Counted from the stretch's first letter, positions 27,699 through 38,815 are shown. The stretch: DNA of 64,000 nt from Mycobacterium sp. 852013-50091_SCH5140682 (GCF_001665685.1 NZ_LZTB01000011.1:229393-293392); one strand, 5' to 3'. Made by a program: numbers and translations. Notes: generated from the letters alone by a model not told the origin.

Positions 27699-28343
27699 CT
27701 ACGCCGCGCCTTCACCCAGGTACCGAACCCAGGCCGGATCGAGGTCCTTGATGGTCGACAACAGCCGCCAGTGCTGGCCTTTCGGCGGCATCGGCACCGT
27801 GCGCAGCGACCAGCCGAGCTCCGCCAGCAGCTTGTCGGCCTTGCGGTGATTGCATGCCGCACAGGCGGCCACACAGTTCTCCCACGAGTGCTCGCCACCA
27901 CGGCTGCGCGGCACCACGTGGTCGACGGTGTCGGCCCGTGCCCCGCAGTAGGCGCAGCGGAAGCGGTCGCGGTGCATCAGTGCGGCCCGGGTCATCGGGA
28001 TACGCGCCCGGTACGGCACCCGCACGAACGTGCGCAGCCGAATCACCGACGGTACGACTATGGTGCGGGTCGCGGAATGGATCAGCGGCCCGGCCGGGTC
28101 GTCGTGCACGACGTCGGCCTTGCCGCACATCAGCATGATCACCGCCCGGCGCAGCGGCAGCGCTGTCAGCGGTTCGTAGGTCGAGTTGAGCAGCAGAACC
28201 CGGCGACGGCCCCACACCGATGCGTCGGGGGTCGCCGGGGCCAGTGTCTCGACGCTGTGCAGCGGCCGATTTGGCGCGTGAGGCCCCGAAGGGCCGGATA
28301 TGTGACCGGTCCGTCGTGAGTGGCCTTTTTTGCTGTGCGCCAT
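27699..28343 (-). CDS. HNH endonuclease-domain protein
   Basis: A 214-residue protein with a basic, probably disordered amino terminus (MAHSKKGHSRRTGHISG). A conserved region VLLLNSTYEPLTALPLRRAV follows. The HNH nuclease domain carries CAYCGARADTVDHVVPRSRGG ... CVAACAACNHRKADK, that is two CxxC zinc pairs plus the DH catalytic pair. It is the orthologue of Rv2469c, conserved across mycobacteria and probably a housekeeping nuclease rather than a homing enzyme. The ATG at 28343 follows GGAGG at 5 bases; the long upstream frame is antisense to glbO and was rejected. Confidence 0.88.
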   Translation of the reverse strand: MAHSKKGHSRRTGHISGPSGPHAPNRPLHSVETLAPATPDASVWGRRRVLLLNSTYEPLTALPLRRAVIMLMCGKADVVHDDPAGPLIHSATRTIVVPSVIRLRTFVRVPYRARIPMTRAALMHRDRFRCAYCGARADTVDHVVPRSRGGEHSWENCVAACAACNHRKADKLLAELGWSLRTVPMPPKGQHWRLLSTIKDLDPAWVRYLGEGAA

Positions 28344-28484
28344 AGAGCCTCCGAGCACACAGTCCACCACGGATCCAGGCCGATCGCACGATAATTCTTT
28401 GGGTGTCAGCTGGTCAGTCCCATGAACACCAGGTGACGAGACCGCCCTGAGCGCCAACTGGGAACGATCGGCACAATGGGGTGC

Positions 28485-28880
28485 GTGACGCAGGCTCAAC
28501 AAACCTTCTACGACGAGGTCGGTGGCCACGACACCTTCCAAACCATCGTGTCGCGGTTCTACCAGCTGGTCCGTGAGGACGAAATCCTGCTGCCGCTGTA
28601 CCCCGAGGACGACATCGACGGCGCCGAGGAGCGGTTGCGGATGTTCCTGGAGCAGTACTGGGGCGGGCCGCGGACCTACTCGGATCTGCGCGGACACCCG
28701 AGGCTGCGGATGCGGCACGCACCCTTCCGCATCGGCCTGCTGGAACGCGACGCGTGGCTGCGGTGCATGCACACCGCGGTGGCGTCGGTCGACTCGGCAA
28801 CGCTGGACGACACCCATCGCAAGGCGTTGCTGGATTACCTCGAGATGGCCGCAGACGCGATGGTCAACTCGGCGTTCTGA
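28485..28880 (+). CDS. glbO: Truncated haemoglobin O
   Basis: A 131-residue group II truncated haemoglobin. [19 protein letters not shown] covers helices A-B, including the B10 tyrosine. [11 protein letters not shown] and [13 protein letters not shown] hold the E and F helices with the proximal histidine, and [12 protein letters not shown] includes the G8 tryptophan. It binds O2 and associates with membranes and respiratory function in mycobacteria. The start is GTG 28485; ATG 28476 would add three residues (MGC). Its stop overlaps the aglA ATG by one base. Orthologue of Rv2470. Confidence 0.92.
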   Translation: MTQAQQTFYDEVGGHDTFQTIVSRFYQLVREDEILLPLYPEDDIDGAEERLRMFLEQYWGGPRTYSDLRGHPRLRMRHAPFRIGLLERDAWLRCMHTAVASVDSATLDDTHRKALLDYLEMAADAMVNSAF

Positions 28881-30418
28881 TGGCGACATGGTGGGAGCAC
28901 GCGGTGTTCTACCAGGTCTACCCGCGCTCGTTTCGCGACAGCAACGGCGACGGGGTGGGCGATCTCGACGGGGTGACCGCCGGGTTGGACTATCTGAGCT
29001 CCCTCGGCGTCGACGCGCTGTGGCTCAACCCGGTGATGGTCTCGCCGATGGCCGATCACGGTTACGACGTCGCCGACCCCCGCGATGTCGACCCCCTGTT
29101 CGGCGGCCTCGATGCGCTGGACCGACTGCTGGACGCGGCCCACGCCCGCGGCATCCGGATCACGATGGATCTGGTGCCCAACCACACCAGCTCGGCACAC
29201 CCATGGTTCGTCGAGGCGCTCACCAATCCGGCCCGCCGGGATCGCTACATCTTCCGCGACGGCGGCGGCCCCGACGGGTCGGTGCCGCCCAACAACTGGG
29301 TTTCGATCTTCGGCGGCCCGGCCTGGACTCGCGTCACCGAACCCGACGGCACCCCCGGGCAGTGGTACCTGCACCTGTTCGACGCGTCGCAGCCCGATCT
29401 GAACTGGGACAACCCCGAGGTGTTCGACGATCTGGAGAAAACGCTGCGGTTCTGGTTGGACCGCGGAGTCGACGGATTCCGTATCGACGTGGCCCACGGC
29501 ATGGCCAAACCGCCGGGCCTGCCCGACATGTCGGTCGTCGACACCGCGGTGCTGCGCAACAGTGACGACGACCCGCGATTCGACAACGAGAGCGTCCACG
29601 ACATCCACCGGTTCATCCGGACCGTGTTCGACGGCTATCCCGACGCGGTGACCGTCGGGGAAGTGTGGGTGCGCGGCAACGAGCAGTTCGCGAAATACCT
29701 CCGCCCCGACGAGCTTCACCTCGGCTTCAATTTCCGTCTGGTGCAAGCCGATTACGACGCCGACGAGATTCGCGACGCGATCGACAACGCATTGGCCGCG
29801 GCGGCACTGGCCGGTGCCACCCCGACCTGGACGCTGTCCAACCACGACGTCGAGCGCGAGGTCACCCGCTACGGCGGCGGTGCCCGCGGGCTGGCCCGGG
29901 CCCGAGCCATGGCGCTGGTGATGCTGGCCCTACCGGGTGCCGTGTTCATCTACAACGGTGAGGAACTCGGCCTGCCCAACGTCGAGCTGCCCGATGCCGT
30001 GTTGCAGGATCCCGTGTGGGAACGCTCCGGCCACACCGAACGCGGGCGCGACGGCTGCCGCGTGCCGATGCCGTGGCAGGGTTCCGAACCGCCGTTCGGC
30101 TTCTCCACCAATTCCGATACGTGGCTGCCCATTCCGGCCGACTGGGCCACCCTCACGGTCGCAGCGCAAGAGCACGACCCCGATTCCACGCTGGCGTTCT
30201 ATCGGCAGGCGCTGCAATTGCGCGGCAGCCGAAGCGAATTCAACGGCAACGGCATCGACTGGCTCGACGATCTGACGTTCCGCAGGCCCGGTGGGCTGGT
30301 GTGTGTGCTCAACGCGGGCGCCACTGCGTTACCGCTACCTGCCGGTGAGGTGCTGCTGGCCAGTGGACCGCTCGTCGACGGCACAGTGCCCCCGGACACC
30401 GCGGTCTGGCTGGTCTAG
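28880..30418 (+). CDS. aglA: Alpha-glucosidase, GH13 family
   Basis: A 512-residue (beta/alpha)8-barrel glycoside hydrolase of the oligo-1,6-glucosidase/alpha-glucosidase group. The start [18 protein letters not shown] is typical. The nucleophile is Asp203 in FRIDVAHG, the acid/base is Glu261 in VGEVWV and the transition-state stabiliser is Asp323 in SNHDVER. It hydrolyses terminal alpha-glucosidic bonds in the cytoplasm. The TGATG overlap couples it to glbO, the order also seen for Rv2470-Rv2471. It is followed by a 59-bp palindromic repeat. Confidence 0.92.
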   Translation: MATWWEHAVFYQVYPRSFRDSNGDGVGDLDGVTAGLDYLSSLGVDALWLNPVMVSPMADHGYDVADPRDVDPLFGGLDALDRLLDAAHARGIRITMDLVPNHTSSAHPWFVEALTNPARRDRYIFRDGGGPDGSVPPNNWVSIFGGPAWTRVTEPDGTPGQWYLHLFDASQPDLNWDNPEVFDDLEKTLRFWLDRGVDGFRIDVAHGMAKPPGLPDMSVVDTAVLRNSDDDPRFDNESVHDIHRFIRTVFDGYPDAVTVGEVWVRGNEQFAKYLRPDELHLGFNFRLVQADYDADEIRDAIDNALAAAALAGATPTWTLSNHDVEREVTRYGGGARGLARARAMALVMLALPGAVFIYNGEELGLPNVELPDAVLQDPVWERSGHTERGRDGCRVPMPWQGSEPPFGFSTNSDTWLPIPADWATLTVAAQEHDPDSTLAFYRQALQLRGSRSEFNGNGIDWLDDLTFRRPGGLVCVLNAGATALPLPAGEVLLASGPLVDGTVPPDTAVWLV

Positions 30419-30439
30419 TTTTTCCGGCGAGTTCCTCCC

Positions 30440-30498
30440 GCGAGCAGACATAAAGGTCCGCGACACGCCGTGATTGCGGTACCGCCGCGACTGCTCGC
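30440..30498. repeat. 59-bp palindromic intergenic repeat, copy B
   Basis: It begins GCGAGCAGAC, contains GTCCGCGACACGCCG and ends CGCGACTGCTCGC, the same length and architecture as the copy at 9445-9503. The terminal inverted repeat extends one base further out on each side (CGCGAGCAG / CTGCTCGCG). It sits between the convergent aglA and Rv2474c-like genes. Confidence 0.75.
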
Positions 30499-30506
30499 GA
30501 GAGGGA

Positions 30507-31169
30507 CTAGCCCAGAACCAGAGCGGGGGCGCCGCGTCTGCGGTACACCGAGCCGAACCTGGCGTCGATGCGCAGCCACGCGGCGTGCGCACGCACCCGC
30601 ACGATCTCCCCAGCGCTGAGCGACTCACCCGATTGCGGCAGGAAACCCATTGCCGTCAAAGCAAATACGCAGCGCATCGGGACACCGACAGACAAGTCAT
30701 CGGAGCTGACCACCACCACATCCTGATCGAGCAGTGACGTCGGCGGGCCGTGCGCGCCACCGTGTTCCTTGGCCAGCGTCGTCCCCTGCTCCGCCAGATC
30801 GAGCATCACCCGCGCGGGAACATCGTCCACGTGGACGAACCCGGTCTCCGGCGGCAGTCCCCCACGCCAGGCCGAATCCATCGGCATCCCGGTGTCGATG
30901 TAGCCACCGTGCGATACCGAGAGCCCGGCACGTAGCGCGTCGGCACCGGCGGACAGATCACCGGGGCGAAGCCGCGCGGAGAACACCCGGCTGGCCAGTA
31001 CATCGAATCCCGTTGCGACCCAAGCTACTACCTGCTCACCGGCACCGTCCCTGACCCGCAACCGCACCACCGCCGCATCGTCGAGCCGCAGCACCCGGTC
31101 GATGAACGTCGCGAAGTCGTCGCGCTGGTGCGGATCGTCGATCCATAGGCCGCGTTCCGGATCGGTCAT
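30507..31169 (-). CDS. Conserved hypothetical protein (Rv2474c type)
   Basis: A 220-residue soluble protein conserved at this place in mycobacteria. It begins [19 protein letters not shown] and has FIDRVLRLDDAAVVRLRV and WVATGFDVLASRVF, with a central region GGYIDTGMPMDSAWRGGLPP. No catalytic motif or membrane segment is evident. The ATG overlaps the thioesterase stop (ATGA), making it the last gene of the gdh-thioesterase operon. The function is not known to me. Confidence 0.75.
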   Translation of the reverse strand: MTDPERGLWIDDPHQRDDFATFIDRVLRLDDAAVVRLRVRDGAGEQVVAWVATGFDVLASRVFSARLRPGDLSAGADALRAGLSVSHGGYIDTGMPMDSAWRGGLPPETGFVHVDDVPARVMLDLAEQGTTLAKEHGGAHGPPTSLLDQDVVVVSSDDLSVGVPMRCVFALTAMGFLPQSGESLSAGEIVRVRAHAAWLRIDARFGSVYRRRGAPALVLG

Positions 31170-31579
31170 CGCAGATAGCGCTCCAGATACGCCCGCTGCT
31201 CGGACGAAAGACGTTGCAGCCGTTGCTCTTCGATATGGACGGCAGCCAGCTGAGTCTCGGCGATCACCGACGGCTTGCAGTCGGGATCGGCGTGCACGGG
31301 GCGCACCTCGTACCCCACGGTGAAGTCCACAGCACGTACCCGCTTGGACCACATCGTGACCTGCAGTGGCGAATCCACCAACCGCAGTTGCCCCTTGTAG
31401 ACGATGTTGACCTCGGCGATCAGCAGACCGATCGTGGTGATCTCGGCGCCGAACGGCTCACGCAGGAACGGGATCCGTGCCTCTTCGAGGATGGTCACCA
31501 TGGTGGCGTGATTGATGTGCTGGTACATGTCGATATCCGACCAGCGCACATGCACCGGCGTTGTAAAGCCCGCTGTCAC
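31166..31579 (-). CDS. Hot-dog-fold acyl-CoA thioesterase
   Basis: A 137-residue 4HBT-type thioesterase. [21 protein letters not shown] carries the Asp...His-x-Asn active-site pattern of 4-hydroxybenzoyl-CoA thioesterase-like enzymes, and [19 protein letters not shown] is the central helix and strand. It hydrolyses an acyl-CoA of unknown chain length. The start is GTG at 31579, overlapping the gdh stop (GTGA). Orthologue of Rv2475c. Confidence 0.87.
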   Translation of the reverse strand: MTAGFTTPVHVRWSDIDMYQHINHATMVTILEEARIPFLREPFGAEITTIGLLIAEVNIVYKGQLRLVDSPLQVTMWSKRVRAVDFTVGYEVRPVHADPDCKPSVIAETQLAAVHIEEQRLQRLSSEQRAYLERYLR

Positions 31580-34500
31580 CCGGTTGTTCCCGTCCCACTC
31601 GTCCTCGTCATGCTGCGGATCTGACGCGCCGCCACCGACAGCGTCGCGAGGTCCTGCAACTCGCCCTCGTAGATCTCGCCCAGTGTCCGTCGGGCACGGG
31701 CCACCCTGGAACTGTTGGTCAGCTCCCATTCGGCGATCTTCTGCTCACCGGTCTCGTCCGGTTCGCCGACCGCCATCACGTCGAAGCACAACGCCCGCAC
31801 CGACCCGTAGATGTCATCGCGAATAGCCAACCGCGCCAACGAATGCCACCGGTCGTCCCGACCCAGCATCGACACCGCCGTGAGCAGCCCGTCGGCGCCG
31901 AGGTGGTCCATCAACGCGAAGTAGGCGTCGGCCACCTCGACCGGGTCCCGCTCGATGATGTCGGCGATGTCGATCACGTCGAGCAGGCTGTACTGGTACA
32001 GCCCGGTGGACACCAGATAGGCCAGCTCTGGGGAGACTCCGTGCGAGACGAGCTCACCGGCCTCCTTGTTGACGATGGCCTTATCGGCACCGCGCAGCCA
32101 CTCCCCTATGCGCGGCGTCAGCGTCGCGACCTTGTCGGCGAACCGGTTGATCTCCGCGCCGACGGCCAGCGGCTGGGGCCGGTAGTTCAGCAGCCATCGG
32201 CCGGCCCGGTCGACCAGTCGGCGCATATCGAGTGTCATCCGGTCGGTCACCGCGACCGCGACGCCCTGCTCACCGGCCGCGCGGATCTGGCGCCAGACGT
32301 CGCCGATCCGGAAGATCGCATTGGTGGCGACGTAGCTGCGTGCCGCATCGACCGGCCCGACCCCGACGTCCTCGGTGATGCGGTAGGCGTAGCTGATGCC
32401 GCTGGTGTCGACCAGATCGTTGACCAGCATGGTGGTGATGATCTCGCGGCGCAGCTGATGCGATCGGATCTCAGTGTGGAACTCGTCGCGCAACCTGGCC
32501 GGGAAGTACCGCGGCAGCCGGGAGGCGAACACCTCCTGGTCAGGCAGGTCACTGGCGAGCACGTCCTCTTTGAGAGCCAACTTGACGTGTGCCATCAGCG
32601 TGGCCAATTCCGGTGAGGTGAGCCCGATTCCAGCTTCGGTACGACGCCGGATCTCCTTCTCCGACGGCAGCGCCTCCAACTCCCGGTTGAGCCCACGATC
32701 GGCCACGAAGTCCTTGATCATGCGGGCGTGCACCGAGAGCATGCTCGCCGAGTTGGCCCTGCTGGTGCCCATCAGATCGTTCTGGTCACGGTTGTCGCCC
32801 AGCACGAGTTCACCGACCTCGTCGGTCATCGACAACAGCAGGCCGGTGCGCTCCTCGGCGCTGACCCGGCCCGCGGTGACCAGCGAGTCGATCAGGATCT
32901 TGATGTTGACCTCGTGGTCGGAGCAGTCCACCCCGGCGGAGTTGTCCAGCGCGTCGGTGTTGATCCGGCCACCGGCCAGATCGAACTCGATACGGCCCAG
33001 CGACGTCACGCCGAGGTTGCCGCCCTCGCCGATCACCTTGGCCCGCACCTGGTTTCCGCACACCCGGATCATGTCGTTGGCCCGGTCGCCGACGTCGGCG
33101 TCGGCTTCGGTCTCAGCCTTGACGTAGGTGCCGATGCCGCCGTTCCACAGCAGGTCCACCGGGGCCTTGAGAATGGCCTTCATCAACGCAGGCGGCGTCA
33201 ACTCGTCGACGTCGCCCTCGATGCCCAGCGCGGCGCGCACCTGCGGACTGATCGGGATCGACTTCTGATCGCGGCTGAACACGCCGCCGCCCTCGCTGAT
33301 GAGCGACTTGTCGTAGTCGTCCCAGCTCGACCGCGGCAGCTGGAACATGCGGCTGCGCTCGGCCCACGACGTCGCGGCATCGGGGTTGGGATCGAGGAAG
33401 ATGTGCCGGTGATCGAACGCCGCGACCAACCGAATGTGTTGGGACAGCAGCATTCCGTTGCCGAACACGTCACCGCTCATGTCTCCGACGCCGACGACTG
33501 TGAAATCTTGCGTCTGAGTGTCGACGCCCATTTCACGGAAGTGGCGCTTGACCGATTCCCAGGCACCCTTGGCGGTGATGCCCATCGCCTTGTGGTCGTA
33601 ACCGATCGAGCCGCCCGACGCGAACGCGTCACCCAGCCAGAAACCGTATGACTTGGCGACCTCGTTGGCGATGTCGGAGAACGTCGCGGTGCCCTTGTCT
33701 GCCGCCACCACCAGGTAGGCGTCCTCACCGTCCCGGCGCACGACGTCCGGCGGGGTCACGACCGCACCGGTCGCCTTGTCGACGTTGTCGGTGACATCGA
33801 GCAGGCCGGAGATGAACAGCTGGTAGCAGGCCACGCCTTCGGCCCGCGTCGCGTCGCGGTCGACCGCGGGGTCGCCGGTGGGCTCCGGCGGTTGCTTGAC
33901 GACGAACCCGCCCTTGGCCCCGACCGGCACGATGACGGCGTTCTTGACCGCCTGCGCCTTGACCAGGCCGAGGATCTCGGTGCGGAAGTCCTCCCGGCGA
34001 TCCGACCAGCGCAGCCCGCCGCGGGCCACGAATCCGAACCGTAGGTGCACGCCCTCGACGCGGGGCGAGTACACGAAGATCTCGAATTTCGGCCGGGGCA
34101 ACGGCAACTCGTTGATCAACCCGGGGTTGAGCTTCATCGCCACCACGCCGCGCTGACGCGCTGAATCAGGCCGCTGCACAAAGTAGTTGGTGCGCAGGGT
34201 GGCCTGGATCAGGCTGGCGAACGCGCGCAGCACCCGGTCGGTGTCGAGGCTGACCAGAGCATCGATGTCGGCAGCGACTGCCGCGGCCGCGCTTTGGGCG
34301 TCGCGGGGCGCTGCGGCGTCGCGTTCAGTGCCGGGCGGAGTGAACAGTGCCTCGAACAGCTCGACGAGTGACCGCGCGGTGTGCGGGTTGTCGTTGAGCA
34401 CCGACTCGATGTGGTTCTGGCTGTAGGGGAATCCGGCCTGCCGCAGGTACTTCGCGTACGCGCGCAGGATGACCACCTGCTGCCAGGTGAGCCCGGCGCG

Positions 34501-36432
34501 CAGCACCAGCTGGTTGAACCGGTCGATCTCGGCGTTGCCCTGCCAGATGGCGGTGACGGCGTCGGCGAAGCGCTGCGCGGTGGCCGCCCGGGCTTCGGCG
34601 TCGGGCGCATCGGGCATGTTGCGTAGCCGCGAGACCTTGAACTGGTAGATCCAGACTGGCAAACCGTCCGCGCGGGTAACGGTGTACGGCCGTTCCTCGA
34701 GCACGACGACGCCCATGGACTGCAGCATCGGCAGCAGCTCGCTCAGCGATGCCGAATGCCCACCGAGGTACCAGGTCAGCTGGGCGATGCGGTCTTCGCC
34801 TTCGCTGAACACCAGCTTGACGGAATTATCCTGCAGCTCTTCGATGATCGCGATGTCGGCGACGGCATCGGCCGGCGTGACGGCCTGCTTGTAGTCCTGC
34901 GGGAAGGCGGTGGCGTAGTGCTCGACAGCGGCGGGGTTGAGGCCCTTGGCCGAACTGATCAGCCGGTCACCCCAGTTACGGGTCGCCTCGGTCAGCAGAT
35001 TCTGGATCCGAGACTCGTTCTCGATCGAGGTGTCGACGCGGTGCGCACGCTCACCGTCGGGCAGCCTGACGGTGAAATGAACTACCGCCCAAGGGGATTC
35101 ACTGACCCGCGCGGAGTAGTCGATGCTCACCCCGCCGAGCTCGCGGACCAGGATGTCCTGCATCTCCAGGCGGACCGCAGTGGTGTAGCGATCACGCGGC
35201 AGGTACACCAGGCACGAGACGAAATGCGCCAGCTGATCGGCGCGCAGAAACAGCAGGGTGCGCCGGCGGGAGCCCAGATCGACGACGGCCATGGCCATTT
35301 CGAGCAGCTCTTTGGAGCTCAGGGCGAACAGCTCGGGGCGCGGAATGGTCTGGATGATGTCGCGCAGCAGCTGCCCCGGATGGCTCGGGTCGCGGTGAGC
35401 CATCGCCAAGGCTTCTTCTGCGCGCCGTGAGACCAGCGGGATCTCAAGCACATTGGCGTTCATGGCCGCGATGGTGAACAGACCGACGAAACGGTGTTCG
35501 ATCGCACCGGCAGGGCTGCCGCTTTCCCGGACCACCACCAGGTACGGATAGGCGCCGTAGCGCAGGTAGCTCGTCATGGTCGCCTGGGCCAGCACCAGCA
35601 GATCGTCCGGATTGGTCAGCGGCGGCAGCACGTCCTGCCGCAGCCGCAGGACACCCAGCCGGCTCGCCGGGTCGACGACGGCCTGGCCGTCTCCGACCGC
35701 GCACTGCTGGTAGCCCAGGAGCGCGAAGTGCCCGTCGGCCAGCCAGCGCAACAACGCCGCCACGTCCTTGCGGTCGGCGTTGGGAAAATGCCCTTCGACA
35801 TCGGTGGCGAGGTCGTTGGCCAGACCGTGCAGCGCGGCGGCCATGGCACCGGTGTCCAGGCCGATCTGTCGGGCGTCGGCCAGGATGCCCGGCACCAGGC
35901 GCGTGGCCTCGGTGAGAGCACCGCCGGCGGCCGCGCCATTGACGGGGATGAGGATCCAGCATTCGTCGACGCCGTCTCCGGGTACTGCATCGGCGACCGG
36001 CCTGATGTCCTGCAACTGCCCGTCGGCGTCCCGGCGGACCCGGAACACCGGGTTCATCATGGCGCTGTAGGCGACGCCGAGACGGTGCAGCAGCACCGTC
36101 ACCGAATCGACCAGCATCGGCGCCTGATCGGTGACGATCTGCAGAGCGGGTCCGGTCTCCGCATCGCCCGGGTAGACCGCGACGTTGGTCTCGCCGGGTG
36201 CGCGCCGGGCGCCCAACCGGTAGTGGGCCGCGACGGCGCCACCCGACACGAGCCGATCGGGCGCGCTGAGCGCGATCGGCCCGGTCGTGGTGGCGCCCGG
36301 CGCGTCAGCCTGCGGCCCCCGGTAGGTGGACAGCAGGGCTACCGCAAGGCGTTGCGTGATATCGGGCGTTGGCTCCGGACCTCCTGGGACGCTTTTCGTC
36401 TGTTGCCCCTGAGATTGCGGCCATGCCGTCAT
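31576..36432 (-). CDS. gdh: NAD-specific glutamate dehydrogenase, large 180-kDa class
   Basis: A 1618-residue enzyme of the large GDH class, the usual size. The amino-terminal half has ACT-like regulatory domains. The catalytic domain has [35 protein letters not shown] (with the catalytic lysine region), [20 protein letters not shown] and [19 protein letters not shown] long helical carboxy-terminal region follows. It oxidises glutamate to 2-oxoglutarate + ammonia with NAD+. In mycobacteria its activity is inhibited by unphosphorylated GarA, a target of PknG. The ATG at 36432 has AGGAG at 8 bases. It heads the operon with the thioesterase and Rv2474c-like genes. Orthologue of Rv2476c. Confidence 0.95.
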   Translation of the reverse strand: MTAWPQSQGQQTKSVPGGPEPTPDITQRLAVALLSTYRGPQADAPGATTTGPIALSAPDRLVSGGAVAAHYRLGARRAPGETNVAVYPGDAETGPALQIVTDQAPMLVDSVTVLLHRLGVAYSAMMNPVFRVRRDADGQLQDIRPVADAVPGDGVDECWILIPVNGAAAGGALTEATRLVPGILADARQIGLDTGAMAAALHGLANDLATDVEGHFPNADRKDVAALLRWLADGHFALLGYQQCAVGDGQAVVDPASRLGVLRLRQDVLPPLTNPDDLLVLAQATMTSYLRYGAYPYLVVVRESGSPAGAIEHRFVGLFTIAAMNANVLEIPLVSRRAEEALAMAHRDPSHPGQLLRDIIQTIPRPELFALSSKELLEMAMAVVDLGSRRRTLLFLRADQLAHFVSCLVYLPRDRYTTAVRLEMQDILVRELGGVSIDYSARVSESPWAVVHFTVRLPDGERAHRVDTSIENESRIQNLLTEATRNWGDRLISSAKGLNPAAVEHYATAFPQDYKQAVTPADAVADIAIIEELQDNSVKLVFSEGEDRIAQLTWYLGGHSASLSELLPMLQSMGVVVLEERPYTVTRADGLPVWIYQFKVSRLRNMPDAPDAEARAATAQRFADAVTAIWQGNAEIDRFNQLVLRAGLTWQQVVILRAYAKYLRQAGFPYSQNHIESVLNDNPHTARSLVELFEALFTPPGTERDAAAPRDAQSAAAAVAADIDALVSLDTDRVLRAFASLIQATLRTNYFVQRPDSARQRGVVAMKLNPGLINELPLPRPKFEIFVYSPRVEGVHLRFGFVARGGLRWSDRREDFRTEILGLVKAQAVKNAVIVPVGAKGGFVVKQPPEPTGDPAVDRDATRAEGVACYQLFISGLLDVTDNVDKATGAVVTPPDVVRRDGEDAYLVVAADKGTATFSDIANEVAKSYGFWLGDAFASGGSIGYDHKAMGITAKGAWESVKRHFREMGVDTQTQDFTVVGVGDMSGDVFGNGMLLSQHIRLVAAFDHRHIFLDPNPDAATSWAERSRMFQLPRSSWDDYDKSLISEGGGVFSRDQKSIPISPQVRAALGIEGDVDELTPPALMKAILKAPVDLLWNGGIGTYVKAETEADADVGDRANDMIRVCGNQVRAKVIGEGGNLGVTSLGRIEFDLAGGRINTDALDNSAGVDCSDHEVNIKILIDSLVTAGRVSAEERTGLLLSMTDEVGELVLGDNRDQNDLMGTSRANSASMLSVHARMIKDFVADRGLNRELEALPSEKEIRRRTEAGIGLTSPELATLMAHVKLALKEDVLASDLPDQEVFASRLPRYFPARLRDEFHTEIRSHQLRREIITTMLVNDLVDTSGISYAYRITEDVGVGPVDAARSYVATNAIFRIGDVWRQIRAAGEQGVAVAVTDRMTLDMRRLVDRAGRWLLNYRPQPLAVGAEINRFADKVATLTPRIGEWLRGADKAIVNKEAGELVSHGVSPELAYLVSTGLYQYSLLDVIDIADIIERDPVEVADAYFALMDHLGADGLLTAVSMLGRDDRWHSLARLAIRDDIYGSVRALCFDVMAVGEPDETGEQKIAEWELTNSSRVARARRTLGEIYEGELQDLATLSVAARQIRSMTRTSGTGTTG

Positions 36433-36541
36433 ACCGAATACTCCTGACTCACGCCCACACACCGGCACTGGTGCGTAGCAGCGACATTAGTCGTACCCCG
36501 ACTTGCTGTGTTTGATCCTCGCGAACTATCCCGCCTACTGG

Positions 36542-38215
36542 TCAGTCGCGGGTGAGGCGGCGATGCGTGACCCGGTGCGGGCGAGCCGCTTCGGCGCCGA
36601 GCCGGTCGATCTTGTTCTCCTCGTAGGCGCCGAAGTTGCCCTCGAACCAGAACCACTTCGCGTCGTTGTCGTCGTCACCTTCCCACGCGAGGATGTGCGT
36701 GCAGGTGCGGTCGAGGAACCACCGGTCGTGCGAGATGACCACCGCGCAGCCGGGGAAGTTCTCCAGCGCATTCTCCAGCGACGACAGGGTCTCCACGTCG
36801 AGGTCGTTGGTCGGCTCGTCGAGCAGAATCAGGTTGCCGCCCTCTTTGAGGGTCAGCGCCAGGTTCAGGCGGTTGCGTTCACCGCCGGAGAGCACGCCTG
36901 CCGGCTTCTGCTGATCGGGGCCCTTGAAGCCGAACGCCGACACGTAGGCCCGCGACGGGATCTCATTCTGGCCGACCTCGATGTAGTCGAGCTTGTCGGA
37001 GACGACCTCCCACACCGTCTTCTTCGGGTCGATCCCCGCACGGCTCTGGTCGACGTACGACAGCTTGACCGTGTCACCAACCCTGACCGTGCCGCTGTCC
37101 GGCTGTTCCAGGCCGACGATGGTCTTGAACAGTGTGGTCTTGCCGACGCCGTTGGGCCCGATCACGCCGACAATGCCGTTGCGCGGCAAGGTGAACGACA
37201 GATCCTTGATCAGCTGGCGGCCGTCGAAGCCCTTGTCGAGGTGCTCCACCTCCACCACCACATTGCCCAGTCGCGGTGGCGTCGGGATCTGGATCTCCTC
37301 GAAGTCGAGCTTCCGCGTCTTCTCGGCCTCCGCGACCATCTCCTCGTACCGGCCGAGCCGGGCCTTGTTCTTGGCCTGACGCGCCTTGGCACCCGAGCGG
37401 ACCCATGCCAGTTCGTCCTTGAGCCGCTTCTGCAGCTTCTGGTCCTTCTTGCCCTGGACCTCGAGGCGCTCGGCCTTCTTCTCCAGGTAGGTCGAGTAGT
37501 TGCCCTCGTACGGGTAGGCCCGGCCGCGGTCGAGTTCGAGGATCCACTCGGCGACGTTGTCCAGGAAGTACCGGTCGTGGGTGACGGCCAGGATGGCGCC
37601 CTTGTAGGCGGCCAGGTGCTGCTCCAACCACAGCACGCTCTCGGCGTCGAGGTGGTTGGTGGGCTCATCGAGCAGCAGCAGATCAGGCTTGGACAGCAGC
37701 AGCTTGCACAGGGCGACGCGGCGGCGCTCACCACCGGAGAGGTGCGTCACGGGTTCGTCGGCCGGCGGGCAGCGCAGCGCATCCATCGCCTGCTCGAGCT
37801 GGGAGTCGATGTCCCAGGCGTCGGCCGCGTCCAGCTCCTCCTGCAGGTGGCCCATCTCTTCCATGAGCTCGTCGGTGTAATCGGTGGCCATGAGCTCGGC
37901 CACCTCGTTGTACCGGTTGAGCTTGGCCTTGATCGCCACGCCGGCTTCGACGTTCTCGCGGACGGTCTTGGTTTCGTCGAGCTGCGGCTCCTGCATCAAA
38001 ATGCCGACCGTGGCGCCGGGGGCCAGCATCGCGTCACCGTTGTTCGCCTGGTCGAGCCCGGCCATGATCCGCAAGACGCTCGACTTGCCCGCCCCGTTGG
38101 GACCGACGACACCGATCTTCGCGCCCGGAAGGAAATTCAGCGTGACGTCGTCGAGGATGACCTTGTCGCCGTGCGCCTTGCGGACCTTCCGCATCGTGTA
38201 GATGAATTCGGCCAT
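36542..38215 (-). CDS. ettA: ABC-F translation factor EttA
   Basis: A 557-residue cytoplasmic ABC-F protein with two nucleotide-binding domains and no membrane segment. Walker A sites are GPNGAGKSS and GPNGVGKTT, signatures are LSGGERRRVAL and LSGGERNRLNL, and Walker B sites are LLLLDEPTNHLD and LILLDEPTNDLD. The charged linker and arm (EKKAERLEVQGKKDQKLQKR) mark the EttA/energy-dependent translational throttle group. It acts at the ribosomal E site. The start is ATG 38215 (MAEFIYTM), matching family members. Orthologue of Rv2477c. Confidence 0.94.
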   Translation of the reverse strand: MAEFIYTMRKVRKAHGDKVILDDVTLNFLPGAKIGVVGPNGAGKSSVLRIMAGLDQANNGDAMLAPGATVGILMQEPQLDETKTVRENVEAGVAIKAKLNRYNEVAELMATDYTDELMEEMGHLQEELDAADAWDIDSQLEQAMDALRCPPADEPVTHLSGGERRRVALCKLLLSKPDLLLLDEPTNHLDAESVLWLEQHLAAYKGAILAVTHDRYFLDNVAEWILELDRGRAYPYEGNYSTYLEKKAERLEVQGKKDQKLQKRLKDELAWVRSGAKARQAKNKARLGRYEEMVAEAEKTRKLDFEEIQIPTPPRLGNVVVEVEHLDKGFDGRQLIKDLSFTLPRNGIVGVIGPNGVGKTTLFKTIVGLEQPDSGTVRVGDTVKLSYVDQSRAGIDPKKTVWEVVSDKLDYIEVGQNEIPSRAYVSAFGFKGPDQQKPAGVLSGGERNRLNLALTLKEGGNLILLDEPTNDLDVETLSSLENALENFPGCAVVISHDRWFLDRTCTHILAWEGDDDNDAKWFWFEGNFGAYEENKIDRLGAEAARPHRVTHRRLTRD

Positions 38216-38320
38216 GCCGTGATGTGCCTTTCTGAAGCTGTCCAGTCTTTCTGACGAGGCCCGCGCGGGGGAAGCACAAGTCCTGTCACCCGCGCCCATC
38301 CTAGGCGTGACCGAGCGACG

Positions 38321-38815
38321 TCAAGCCGACAGTGGCAGCGCCCCCGACTCCAGCGCCGCTACCTCCGTCTCATCGACGTCATCGTCGGCGGTGTCGGGAC
38401 CGTCGCCGTCCAGCGCCGCCTGCTGATCCGCCTCGGGCGCGGCGCCGGTGCCGACCGGCTTGGGCAGCAACTCGACCTTGGCGCTGCACCGTGACAGGTC
38501 GGGACCGACCGCGGTGGCGCGGACCTCCACCGACGACCGTCGCACACCTTCTTTGTCCTCGTACTCACTGGTGTAGAGGTGCCCGACGACGACTACGGCG
38601 TCACCCTTGCCGAGCGAGGCGCTGACCCCACGGGCCAGGTTTCCCCAGCAGTTGACCGTCACGTACAACGAATTTCCGGGCTCCCAGGTTCCGCCGGCGC
38701 CGCGGCGGCGTGAGTTGCTCGCGACCCGGAACTTGAAGAGTTCCTGGTCTCCGAACCGGAGCCGGACAGGATTGGTGACGATGTTGCCGACCACGGTGAA
38801 CGGTGTCTCGAACAT
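38321..38815 (-). CDS. ssbB: Single-stranded DNA-binding protein paralogue SsbB
   Basis: A 164-residue OB-fold protein: MFETPFTVVGNIVTNPVRLR, FRVASNSRRR and LYVTVNCWGNLARGVSASLGKG. It matches Rv2478c rather than the essential SSB encoded with rpsF/rpsR. The tail is acidic (DGDGPDTADDDVDETEVAAL) but ends ALPLSA, without the Asp-Asp-x-Pro-Phe tip that recruits partner proteins in main SSBs. Mycobacterial SSBb is linked to stress and recombination. Confidence 0.92.
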   Translation of the reverse strand: MFETPFTVVGNIVTNPVRLRFGDQELFKFRVASNSRRRGAGGTWEPGNSLYVTVNCWGNLARGVSASLGKGDAVVVVGHLYTSEYEDKEGVRRSSVEVRATAVGPDLSRCSAKVELLPKPVGTGAAPEADQQAALDGDGPDTADDDVDETEVAALESGALPLSA

